Source: CAXXOK01 sp963663285 (lineage in GTDB: Bacteria > Bacillota > Clostridia > Christensenellales > Aristaeellaceae). Taken from it: DNA of 64,000 nucleotides. The translations under genes were made by a program, and so were the position numbers. Below the pieces are notes generated by a model, which saw only the letters and a list, made by a program, of their open reading frames with translations, did not search any database and was not told where the DNA came from. The first letter of the stretch is position 1, and each line of letters begins with the position of its first letter. The stretch covers positions 558,001 to 622,000 of the forward strand of contig CAXXNI010000004.1 in NCBI GenBank assembly GCA_963663285.2. The letters run 5' to 3'. Of this stretch, positions 44,653-53,353 are shown one piece after another.

Positions 44653-45930
44653 ATGAAAAAGTTGGTTGCCGTATTCCTTGCGCTCACATTGGCGTTGACA
44701 CTGGGCGCCGCACCGGCCTTCGCCCAGGCGGACAGCCATACGTTGACCGTATGGTGCTGGGACCCCGCTTTCAACCTGTACGCGATGGAAGAAGCCGCGA
44801 AATTCTACCAGGAAGTCGATCCCGACTTCGTACTCAACGTTGTTGAAACCCCGTGGAACGATCTGCAGACGAAGCTGTCCACTGTGGGCATGAGCGGCGA
44901 TTACAACACGCTGCCCGATATCTTCCTCTGTCAGGATAATGCGTTCCAGAAGAACGTGCTTACCTTCCCCGATCTTTTTGCCGATCTGACCGACAGCGGC
45001 ATCGACTTTACCCAGTTCGGCGCGGCAAAGACCGCCTACTCTGTGATTGACGGCAAGAACTACGGCGTGCCGTTTGACAACGGCGCCGTCATTCAGGCGA
45101 TGCGCACCGATATTCTGGCCGAAGCCGGCTATACCATTGCCGATGTGACCGATATCGATTGGGATCGCTTTATCGAGATCGGCGAGGATGTGCTGGCCAA
45201 GACCGGCAAGCCCATGCTCAGCGGTACTGCGGGCGAGCCTGATCTGGTCATGATGATGCTCCAGAGCGCGGGCGCGAGCCTCTTCGATGCGGACGGCAAA
45301 CCCGCGATTGCCGGAAACGAAGTGCTTAAGAAAGTCATGAACATTTTCACCACGCTGGTGCAGAAAGGCATCTACGTGGAAGTGACCGGCTGGGACGGCT
45401 ATGTAGGCACGATTGTGAACTCCAACGTGGTCGGCACCATCAACGGCTGCTGGATCATGGCCTCCATTCAGACCGCTGCGGACCAGAGCGGCAAATGGGC
45501 CATTACCAACATGCCCAAACTGCCGGGCGTGGAAGGAGCTACCAACTACTCCAACAACGGCGGTTCGTCCTGGGCCGTCAGCGACAGCTGCCAGAACAAG
45601 GAACTGGCTTACGATTTCCTGGCCAAGACCTTTGCGGGCAGCGTAGCCTTCTATGAGGACATCCTGCCTTCCAGCGGCGCGCTGGCCACCTACCTGCCCG
45701 CCGGCTTGAGCGATGTGTATGCCGAGCCGCAGGCTTTCTTCGGCGGTGACGCGGTCTATTCCAAGATCACTACGTTTGCCGGGATGATCCCCAGCAACTA
45801 TACGGGCGTTTATTACTATGAGGCGCGCGACGCCGTAGGCACCGCCATGACGGCGATCCTGCAGGGCGCCGATGTGGATTCGGCTCTCAATGACGCGCAG
45901 GCAACCGTTGAATTCGCTATGGGCGTGTAG
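44653..45930 (+). CDS. ABC transporter substrate-binding protein, CUT1/SBP family 1
   Basis: 425 residues. The signal peptide MKKLVAVFLALTLALTLG ends AFAQADS, with no lipobox cysteine. The mature protein opens HTLTVWCWDPAFNLYAMEEA and contains NVVGTINGCWIMAS and NNGGSSWAVS blocks of the family. GGAGG is 9 bases before the ATG. It heads an operon with two permeases, a GH2 glycosidase and the remains of a GH78 rhamnosidase, so plant-derived heteroglycans are likely ligands. A stem-loop follows it. Confidence 0.92.
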   Translation: MKKLVAVFLALTLALTLGAAPAFAQADSHTLTVWCWDPAFNLYAMEEAAKFYQEVDPDFVLNVVETPWNDLQTKLSTVGMSGDYNTLPDIFLCQDNAFQKNVLTFPDLFADLTDSGIDFTQFGAAKTAYSVIDGKNYGVPFDNGAVIQAMRTDILAEAGYTIADVTDIDWDRFIEIGEDVLAKTGKPMLSGTAGEPDLVMMMLQSAGASLFDADGKPAIAGNEVLKKVMNIFTTLVQKGIYVEVTGWDGYVGTIVNSNVVGTINGCWIMASIQTAADQSGKWAITNMPKLPGVEGATNYSNNGGSSWAVSDSCQNKELAYDFLAKTFAGSVAFYEDILPSSGALATYLPAGLSDVYAEPQAFFGGDAVYSKITTFAGMIPSNYTGVYYYEARDAVGTAMTAILQGADVDSALNDAQATVEFAMGV

Positions 45931-45960
45931 CCGATGCCGGATCTGACGATGTGAACGACG

Positions 45961-45994
45961 GTGGGGGGAACGTCAAAGCAGGCGGTCCCCCCGC
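45961..45994 (+). promoter_or_regulatory. Stem-loop after the binding-protein gene
   Basis: A 9-bp stem (GTGGGGGGA / TCCCCCCGC, one T-G pair) with a 16-base loop, 30 bases after the stop, followed by TTTCGC. A partial terminator or message-protecting hairpin before the permeases. Confidence 0.6.
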
Positions 45995-46057
45995 TTTCGC
46001 ATAGGCGGCAGCTTCTCCGGCAGCCACACGAACAACGCAAGCAAAGGAGGGCGAAAA

Positions 46058-46975
46058 ATGAACCGGAATCAGGTAAAAGCAGCGACGCCGCTCCGGCGCA
46101 GATTGACGCTGTACCAGAAACAGAACCTGATTGGCTGGGCATTCTTGCTACCGGCGGCGATATTGATCTGCTGGATGTGTTTTTACCCGATGGTCAGGGC
46201 GTTTCTGCTTTCATTCCAATCCGGAATGGGCGCGAGACTGTCCTACGTGGGACTGAAAAACTACGCTTTCATGCTCAAGGACAGCATTTTTATCCAGGCT
46301 CTGAAAAACAACTTCACCTATCTGCTCATTCAGGTGCCGATTATGTTGGTGCTGGCACTGATACTCGCAACGATGCTGAACAAGAAGGATCTTCGGTTTC
46401 GGGGGCTTTTCCGAACCGCTATTTTCCTGCCCTGCGCCACGTCGCTGGTTTCCGTATCGTTGATTTTCCGCTCCTTGTTCGAGGTGGACGGCTTTGTGAA
46501 TGTCGTTCTGATGAAACTGGGGCTGATCGAGACCAATATCAACTGGATCAACGGCAGCGGCGTTACCGCCCGCGCCGTAATCATCATCGCGCTCATCTGG
46601 CGATGGACGGGCTATAATATGGTGTTTTACCTGAGCGGCCTGCAGAATATCGATCCTGCGCTGTATGAGGCGGCGCGCATCGACGGCGCAAATGCCGTGC
46701 AGCAATTCCGGAAAATTACCGTTCCGCTGCTTCGGCCCATAATCCTGCTGACTGCCATACTATCTACCAACGGCACGCTGCAGTTGTTTGACGAATCCTA
46801 CAACCTTACCCGCGGCGGACCATCCAATATGTCGATTACGATGTCGCATTACATTTACCGGACATCGTTTGAATTTGTGCCCAAATTTGGCTATGCGGCT
46901 GCCATGAGCTACGTGATCTTTATTCTCGTGGCGATCCTCGCGCTGCTGCAGATGAAGGTAGGGGATAAACGATGA
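46058..46975 (+). CDS. CUT1 ABC transporter permease, MalF/UgpA type
   Basis: 305 residues. The first helix is at about 28-50 (LIGWAFLLPAAILICWMCFY), with five more. The EAA loop is YEAARIDGANAVQQFRKITV. AAAGGAGG precedes the ATG. It overlaps the next permease gene by 4 bases (ATGA), so the two are translationally coupled. Confidence 0.92.
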   Translation: MNRNQVKAATPLRRRLTLYQKQNLIGWAFLLPAAILICWMCFYPMVRAFLLSFQSGMGARLSYVGLKNYAFMLKDSIFIQALKNNFTYLLIQVPIMLVLALILATMLNKKDLRFRGLFRTAIFLPCATSLVSVSLIFRSLFEVDGFVNVVLMKLGLIETNINWINGSGVTARAVIIIALIWRWTGYNMVFYLSGLQNIDPALYEAARIDGANAVQQFRKITVPLLRPIILLTAILSTNGTLQLFDESYNLTRGGPSNMSITMSHYIYRTSFEFVPKFGYAAAMSYVIFILVAILALLQMKVGDKR

Positions 46976-47784
46976 AACGGAGAATACCGTTGATCTTTGA
47001 ATATGCCTTCCTGATCGTTGTGTCGTTCCTGTCCATTTTTCCGCTGATATGGATGGCGATTTCGGCTACCAACACCAGCCAGACGGTGCTCAGCGGTTCG
47101 CTGAAACCCGGAACAAACCTGATAGAGAACTACAGCAAACTGATCGCCAACCAAAACGTATGGGGCGCGATGAAAAATTCGCTGCTGTACTCGCTCAGCC
47201 AGACGATTTTATCGCTGGTCATCTGCTCACTGGGAGGCTACGGGTTTGAGATTTATCACACGAAACACAAGGACCGGTTGATGAACGTGCTGCTGCTGGC
47301 GATGATGGTTCCGTTGGCAGCCACGATGGTGCCCCTGTTCCAGATGATGAGCCGGATGGGTTTCCTGAACACCGCCATCGGTTTTGTACTGCCGTCTGTT
47401 TCCACGCCGTTCCTGATTATGATGTTCCGCCAGAGCGCGCGCTATTTCCCGCACGATATCATTGAGGCGGCGCGCATCGACGGCCTGAATGAGTTACAGA
47501 TTTTCCTGCGTATGTTCTTCCCCACTATGCGTTCCACCTACGCAGCCGCCATGACCATTACCTTCATGAACGCATGGAATAATTACCTCTGGCCGAAGGT
47601 AATCATGCAAACCAACGAGTCCATCACCATGCCGATGCTGACCGCCAACTTGATCGCAGGCTATGTGACGGATTACGGGGTGCTGATGCTGGCGGTGCTG
47701 TTGAGCACGCTGCCGACAGTGGTCATCTTCTTCCTGCTGCAAAAGAGCTTCAGCGAAGGCATTTCGGGTGCGGTGAAGGGATAA
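46972..47784 (+). CDS. CUT1 ABC transporter permease, MalG/UgpE type
   Basis: 270 residues, starting inside the previous stop. The first helix is about 8-30 (YAFLIVVSFLSIFPLIWMAI). The EAA loop is EAARIDGLNELQIFLRMFFP, and it ends EGISGAVKG as expected. No ATPase gene is present in the operon; three CUT1 systems in this window therefore depend on an ATPase encoded elsewhere. Confidence 0.92.
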   Translation: MKRRIPLIFEYAFLIVVSFLSIFPLIWMAISATNTSQTVLSGSLKPGTNLIENYSKLIANQNVWGAMKNSLLYSLSQTILSLVICSLGGYGFEIYHTKHKDRLMNVLLLAMMVPLAATMVPLFQMMSRMGFLNTAIGFVLPSVSTPFLIMMFRQSARYFPHDIIEAARIDGLNELQIFLRMFFPTMRSTYAAAMTITFMNAWNNYLWPKVIMQTNESITMPMLTANLIAGYVTDYGVLMLAVLLSTLPTVVIFFLLQKSFSEGISGAVKG

Positions 47785-47861
47785 CTGCGGCTTTTGGTGC
47801 ACCCTCCTCATTTTCCGGGAGCCGGACGGCCGCCGCCGCCCGGGCCTACAAGGAGAACGTC

Positions 47862-50603
47862 ATGGATAGTCAACGGATGTGTTTGGACCGGTATTGGCGG
47901 TTTACCAAAACGCCGCAGACCGTGCTGCCGAAATTCATCACCCATGATACGATCTACACCTATGCAAAGGGCGACGGCGCGCAGGGCCCTGCGCTTTTGA
48001 ATTTCAACGACGCGGGCTGGGAGCCGGTAGACCTGCCGCACGACTGGCAGCACACCGAACCGTTCGATATGACCAGCGTGGTGAGCCACGGATACCAGCA
48101 CACCGGCGTAGGCTGGTACCGGCGAACCTTCCTGCTGGACCCGGAGGACGAACAGGGAGAAATCACCCTTGTGTTCGACGGAATTTCCGGCATCTCGGAC
48201 GTGTATGTGAATGGTGTGAAGCTGCGCCACAATGAAAGCTGCTATAACGGCTTTGCCCTGCCGCTGACGGATATCGCCAACTTCAGCGCCACCCCCAACG
48301 TGATTGCCGTGCGCGTGGATAAAACCGTGTGGGAAGGCTGGTGGTACGAGGGCTGCGGCATCAACCGCCACGTATGGCTGCTGAAGCGCCCCTTCCTTCA
48401 CATCGCGGACGACGGCGTATGGATCAAACCTATAAAAACGGACGGGCGGTGGAGCGCCGCGCTGGAATGGACGCTGGAAAACACAGGGGAAACCGATCTG
48501 GAGGGTGTTTTGGAGGCTGAGGTGCAAGCGCCGTCCGGCGAAACAGCGGCAAAAGTGTCGCTTCCGGTACGCGCTGCCGCCTATTCCCTGCAGACGGTGC
48601 GCGTGGAATGCGAGCTGGATTCTCCGGCTTTGTGGGACATCGAAAACCCAAACTTGTATACGCTTCAGACGGCCATGGCATCCGCTGTGGGCCGCGATAC
48701 GAACCGGAAGGCATTCGGGCTGCGGGAAACGGCTTTCGACCCCCAATATGGTTTCTTCCTCAATGGACACCCGGTGAAACTGTTGGGCGTGTGCTGCCAT
48801 CAGGATCACGCAGGCGTCGGCGCGGCTATCCCTGCCGACCTGTGGCGCTACCGCATTGGCTTACTGAAAGCGATGGGCTGCAACGCCTACCGTTGCTCCC
48901 ATAACCCTCCTCCCCGTGAGCTGCTGGATATCTGCGACGAGCTGGGCGTGCTGGTGATGGATGAAAACCGCTCCTTTTCCACATCGGATGCTTCGCTTTC
49001 GTTGCTACGGGATATGGTGCGGCGTGACCGCAATCACCCCTGCGTGATCCTCTATTCGCTTTTCAACGAAGAACCGCTGCAGGGTACGCCCAAAGGCAGG
49101 CGCATCGCGAAGCGCCAGCGGGCGGAGGTGCGCAAGCTGGACGATACCCGCCCCTGCACAGGGGCGTTGAACGCAGGCATGTTCGAACCGGGCGGAGCCG
49201 CCACCGTGCTGGATGTAACGGGCATCAACTACTGCCTCGACGGTTTCGACCGTTTCCATGCACTGTTTCCAGAACAGCCGCTGATCTCCAGTGAAGATGT
49301 GTCTGCTTTTGCCACGCGCGGCTGCACGGAAAGTGACGAGACGGCGCAGGTGTTCGGCAATTACGATGAGGATTGCGCCGACTGGGGCGCTACGGTGCGG
49401 GAAACGAACACCATGGTGCTTTCGCGGCCGTTTGTGGCAGGACTTTTCGCTTGGACGGGCTTTGATTACCGCGGCGAACCGACACCCTACGAGTGGCCGA
49501 GTGTGAGCAGCCATTTCGGCATTATGGATACTTGCGGCTTTCCCAAAGACACGTATTACCTGTACCAGGCATACTGGACGCGGGAACCCCGCATCCATGT
49601 ACTGCCGCACTGGAACCACCGCCGCGGCGCGGAGGTACGGGTGATGGCTTACACCAACTGCGAGGAGGCGGAGCTGTTCCTGAACGGACAGTCGCTGGGC
49701 AGGCAGCCTGTCGACCGGGCGCGCCAGCCGGATTGGCGGGTTCGTTATAAGCCCGGCGAACTGCGCGCCGTAGGTTACAGGGGCGGCGAACTGGTTGTGG
49801 AGGATACCGTGCGCACAGCAGGGCGTGCCAAGCGGTTTGTACCGGAAGCCCCCGTTCCTTTCCTGTTCCGGGACACTGATTCGGTAGGGATTATCAACCT
49901 TTCCTGCGAGGATATACGCGGTGTGTTCTGCCCGCTGGAAAATACGCGGTTGACCGTGACAGTGAACGGCGGAAAACTGTTGGGTGTGGGCAATGGCGAC
50001 CCGAACAGTCACGCGCTGGACAGTGAGCCGACCGTACGCTTGTTTAACGGGCGCGCGCAGGTGCTGGTGGCGGCGGAAGCCGGGGCACGCGAGGTGGCGG
50101 TAACCTTTTCTTCCACCCGCTTTGGTGATGTGGCTATAACCCTGCCCGTACATAGGCGGCCTTTTCCGGAGGACGTCCCTCGAACGGACATGCAGGTGCT
50201 TGCCGGTTGGCACGTCAGCCATGCGGCGCAGCCGGAGAAGCCGGAAATTAACCCGGATATGAGCCAAAGCGACATTCGCAGCATGGAACCCGTTAACTTT
50301 ACGGGCACGGGGCAGCCTCAGTTTGACGGACATCCGGGAGAATATGCACTGTACCACACCCGCGCGGATGTCGGCGCATCGGCGCGCGGGCGCTTTCTGG
50401 TGCTGAACGCTGTGCAGGGCACGGTGGAAATCTACGCGGGCGACCGGTTGCTGGGCAGCCGGGAGTGCTTTGGGAAAAGCCGCGTGGAAATGGAGCTTCC
50501 CGTAACGCTCTGCAATGAGGTGTTGTTTTCCCTGATTATTAAAAACGATACGGTCGACCACCGCGCCGGGCTGATGGAACCGGTATGCATGGTGCAGCGG
50601 TAG
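47862..50603 (+). CDS. GH2 glycoside hydrolase (beta-galactosidase/glucuronidase-like)
   Basis: 913 residues with AAGGAGAACGTC before the ATG. Domain order: sugar-binding jelly roll (DLPHDWQHTEPFD, GVGWYRRTF; residues about 1-190), immunoglobulin-like domain, TIM barrel at about 300-590, then DUF4982-type and further beta domains. The acid/base is Glu403 (SLFNEEP) and the nucleophile Glu478 (LISSEDVSA). There is no signal peptide, so it acts on imported substrate. The FDYRGEPTPY.WP motif is typical of the GH2 enzymes with DUF4982. The sugar removed could be galactose, glucuronic acid or arabinose; sequence alone does not settle it. Confidence 0.92.
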   Translation: MDSQRMCLDRYWRFTKTPQTVLPKFITHDTIYTYAKGDGAQGPALLNFNDAGWEPVDLPHDWQHTEPFDMTSVVSHGYQHTGVGWYRRTFLLDPEDEQGEITLVFDGISGISDVYVNGVKLRHNESCYNGFALPLTDIANFSATPNVIAVRVDKTVWEGWWYEGCGINRHVWLLKRPFLHIADDGVWIKPIKTDGRWSAALEWTLENTGETDLEGVLEAEVQAPSGETAAKVSLPVRAAAYSLQTVRVECELDSPALWDIENPNLYTLQTAMASAVGRDTNRKAFGLRETAFDPQYGFFLNGHPVKLLGVCCHQDHAGVGAAIPADLWRYRIGLLKAMGCNAYRCSHNPPPRELLDICDELGVLVMDENRSFSTSDASLSLLRDMVRRDRNHPCVILYSLFNEEPLQGTPKGRRIAKRQRAEVRKLDDTRPCTGALNAGMFEPGGAATVLDVTGINYCLDGFDRFHALFPEQPLISSEDVSAFATRGCTESDETAQVFGNYDEDCADWGATVRETNTMVLSRPFVAGLFAWTGFDYRGEPTPYEWPSVSSHFGIMDTCGFPKDTYYLYQAYWTREPRIHVLPHWNHRRGAEVRVMAYTNCEEAELFLNGQSLGRQPVDRARQPDWRVRYKPGELRAVGYRGGELVVEDTVRTAGRAKRFVPEAPVPFLFRDTDSVGIINLSCEDIRGVFCPLENTRLTVTVNGGKLLGVGNGDPNSHALDSEPTVRLFNGRAQVLVAAEAGAREVAVTFSSTRFGDVAITLPVHRRPFPEDVPRTDMQVLAGWHVSHAAQPEKPEINPDMSQSDIRSMEPVNFTGTGQPQFDGHPGEYALYHTRADVGASARGRFLVLNAVQGTVEIYAGDRLLGSRECFGKSRVEMELPVTLCNEVLFSLIIKNDTVDHRAGLMEPVCMVQR

Positions 50604-50974
50604 GATTGAAAGACCCTGCCAATTGGGCAACGTTAAATGATCTCTCTCCGGCTCCATTCAATCGGGCATTTAAAACCCTGAAACTTGTGTTTCAACTCAC
50701 ACACCCCACTGCAGCGTTAAAATCAAAGGGTTTGAATGTCCCCCGAAAGGCAGTCCAATTTCCATAAGAAAAACCGAGGCTGATTAAGGCCCATAAGCCG
50801 CATGATTTATGGCAAATTCCACCTGCGGAAAACGGCTGTTTTTATCGAGACAACCTTGGAACGGCGAAAGCGGAATACCGCCACATCAGTGATGGCACCG
50901 CCCGCGAGCTTGCGCCGCACCTTACCTAATTCGGCTTTCGAGATGTTAAGGTTGAGGGCATGCCAAGCAGGCGC

Positions 50975-51966
50975 GCCGCGGATTTTAACGCCTGTGCGCT
51001 GCACAGCGACATGCTCCAGACTGGCTGGCTGCATACATCCAACGCACAGGTAAACCGTTTGATTGAGAATGAGCGCTGGGGCAGCGGTCCAACTATATTG
51101 ATATTCCCATGGACTACCCGCAGCGCAGCGAAAGGCTGGGCTGGACGGCGGACGCACAGGTGTTTGCTGCCACGGCGAGCTACCTCACGGATGCCTGCGC
51201 CCTGCTTGGAAAATACTGCGGGGATCTGTACATGGAACAAAAGCACCACGGCGGCGCGGTGCCGCATGTGTTGCCAAGCTTCGGCAAGAAAGGCAGCTGC
51301 TCCGCCTGGGGCGATGCCGCCACGATTATACCGTGGACGCTGTATTTGTTTTTTGGCGATGAAAGCATACTGCACCGGCAGTCCTCGGCATGAAGGACTG
51401 GGTGGAGGGTGGACTGGATTTACCGGAAGGATGAGTAGTCAGGCGCGCGCCGCTTATAGACGACCGGTTTTCACTTCGGGGACTGGCTGGGGCTGGACAA
51501 CGAGGCGGACGACGGCTTTAAGGGAGGCACGGACGATAGTTATATTGCCAGCGCGTTCTATTATTACTCAGTGAGGCAGGTTGCCAAAGCAGCCGTGCGT
51601 ACCAGCCAGCGGGAAGACACCGCCAAATACCACGCACTGTCACAGGAAGTCCTCAAGGAGATTCACAGAGAGTATTTTTCGCCCAACGGGCGGCTGTGCA
51701 TTACCACCCAGTGCGGGTACGTGCTTGCTGTCTGGTTTGATTTGTGCCCGCCGGGCACGGAACAGCGCACGGCGCAGGCGCTCACCGAAAAGCTAAAAGC
51801 AGCGAAGGTACACCTGAAAACAGGCTTTATCGGCACCGCCTACCTGTGCAAGGCACTCAGCAAATGAGGGCTGGATGACCTTGCGTACCGCCTGCTTTTG
51901 AATGATAATTACCTCAGCTGGTTGTACGCCGTTTCATTGGGCGCAACCACTGTTTGGGAACGATGC
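50975..51966 (+). pseudogene. GH78 alpha-L-rhamnosidase, broken C-terminal fragment
   Basis: Pieces of a GH78 catalytic domain lie in shifting frames. ALHSDMLQTGWLHTS and NRLIENERWG are in one frame to about 51090. Then DIPMDYPQRSERLGWTADAQ and PHVLPSFGKKGSCSAWGDAA run in a second frame to 51393, where MKDWVEGG is displaced again. GFHFGDWLGLDNEADDG to TAYLCKALSK follows, a TGA at 51865-51867, and SWLYAVSLGATTVWER after it. The N-terminal part is absent. At least two frameshifts and one stop show it is dead. The stretch 50604-50974 between the GH2 gene and this fragment holds no other gene. It probably worked with the GH2 enzyme on a rhamnose-containing glycan. Confidence 0.85.
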
Positions 51967-52089
51967 CTGATTGCGTTCTTCTGAACCCTAGTAAAATTGC
52001 TGTATTTGAAATTCCAGCAATACTGCACAGGGCTGCCAACTTGGCGATATTACAAAAACGCTGTAGAGTCATTCGCTCGCAATCTATAT

Positions 52090-53055
52090 CTAGCGTGGTA
52101 TATCTTCACCATTAACACAAAATTCCAACATGCTGTTTTTAGCATTTTCGTCTGTAAGAAAGTAACAATCTTCTCGAACCGAAGGTGTATAGTGTTCACT
52201 TTGCCGCATTTGATTGTTCCATTTCATTCGTTCTCTGTATTCTTTAAATGTATATCCATAGTGATTCTCAAGCATTTTGTTGAGAAACCTGCTATCAGAT
52301 ATACCGCATGCAATACATATATCCGTCGCCTTTAGGCTAGCATCATTCATCATCTGAAGCGCGCGGTCCAAGCGGATCGAATTCAAGTAATTTTGGAATG
52401 TCATATTCATATTCTCACGGAAAAAATGTGAAAGATGGGTTGGTGACAGCTCTTCTTCAGTCGCCAAGTCTGAAAGGCGTAAAGGTTCATTATAGTGTTC
52501 TTCCATATAGCTGATAATTCGATTGAGTCTGCGTGATTTCTTTTTTTGAATGGAATACTCCGCACTGTTTATTTCGCGATTCGGCATATTCTTGAGTAAC
52601 GTATAAATCAGTTCTGCTAACGAACCAACACACTTGATGTCATAGTGCTTCGTTTCATAAAAATAGGCATAACCCATCTCATGAAGAGTCCGTATGATTT
52701 CTACGCGTTTTTCTTTTGAAAAATATTTGTTTATACTATTGCATTTCAATTCTGTTTTCGATATCAGCGGCGCATATTCGGCACAGAAGTTATTGGAAAA
52801 TTGAATGTAAAAAAACAGAGTCGGTTCGCCTATTGCTTTAATTGCATGCACTTGATCCGAGCTGAATACTATCAGATCCCCCGGTTCCAGATAATACTCT
52901 TTATTTTTTGTTTTAATGCATGCTTTTCCTCGTTCAAGCACACCAATCTCCCACGCCGAATGCATATGAAAATCGCGATATGTTATAGACGCCATAAAGA
53001 TATTAATATGGTGTACCTTCCCGTAATGTATAACCTCATAACCCGACAAATTCAT
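52090..53055 (-). CDS. AraC-family transcriptional regulator
   Basis: 321 residues; TAAGGAGTATCCT precedes the ATG at 53055 on the - strand. An N-terminal cupin domain (MASITYRDFHMHSAWEIGVL, GDLIVFSSDQVHAI) is followed by two HTH motifs at about 205-300 (LRLSDLATEEELSPTHLSHF; KATDICIACGISDSRFLNKM). It is the last gene of the - strand run with the GH31 enzyme and the Rbs-type transporter, and probably senses the sugar released there. It is visibly more AT-rich than the GH2 gene to its left. Confidence 0.92.
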   Translation of the reverse strand: MNLSGYEVIHYGKVHHINIFMASITYRDFHMHSAWEIGVLERGKACIKTKNKEYYLEPGDLIVFSSDQVHAIKAIGEPTLFFYIQFSNNFCAEYAPLISKTELKCNSINKYFSKEKRVEIIRTLHEMGYAYFYETKHYDIKCVGSLAELIYTLLKNMPNREINSAEYSIQKKKSRRLNRIISYMEEHYNEPLRLSDLATEEELSPTHLSHFFRENMNMTFQNYLNSIRLDRALQMMNDASLKATDICIACGISDSRFLNKMLENHYGYTFKEYRERMKWNNQMRQSEHYTPSVREDCYFLTDENAKNSMLEFCVNGEDIPR

Positions 53056-53192
53056 AGGATACTCCTTACAATCATCACATGGCGTGTTGTATAATCTATA
53101 ACTATTCTCAGACCAATTGCGTACAGAGGGTATATTTGAAACACAGCGATTTGCACGCCCTCAAATGCTTATAATATAGCAGGATATATGCC

Positions 53193-53244
53193 GCAAAGCA
53201 ACTCCTTTCGCAGCATCCAAATCATTCGAAAGGAGTCGCTTTGC
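53193..53244 (-). terminator. Hairpin between GH31 and AraC genes
   Basis: An 18-bp stem with one mismatch (GCAAAGCAACTCCTTTCG and its near complement) encloses a 16-base loop. No T-run follows on the - strand, so termination would be partial. The rest of the 298-base gap shows no gene. Confidence 0.55.
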
Positions 53245-53353
53245 CATGCTCTGTTTTCTGCCGGAAAGCAGAGCGCTCATGTGGGAATTGCTTTAATTGC
53301 AACAGAAGAACAGACCTGATTGGTGAAATCACAAATACCCTGATATCGTGTGA

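Noticed and set aside
49005..50657. 550-codon - strand open frame opposite the GH2 gene
   Set aside because: A shadow of a GC-rich gene; arginine- and histidine-rich translation with no domain, while the GH2 protein is complete on the + strand.
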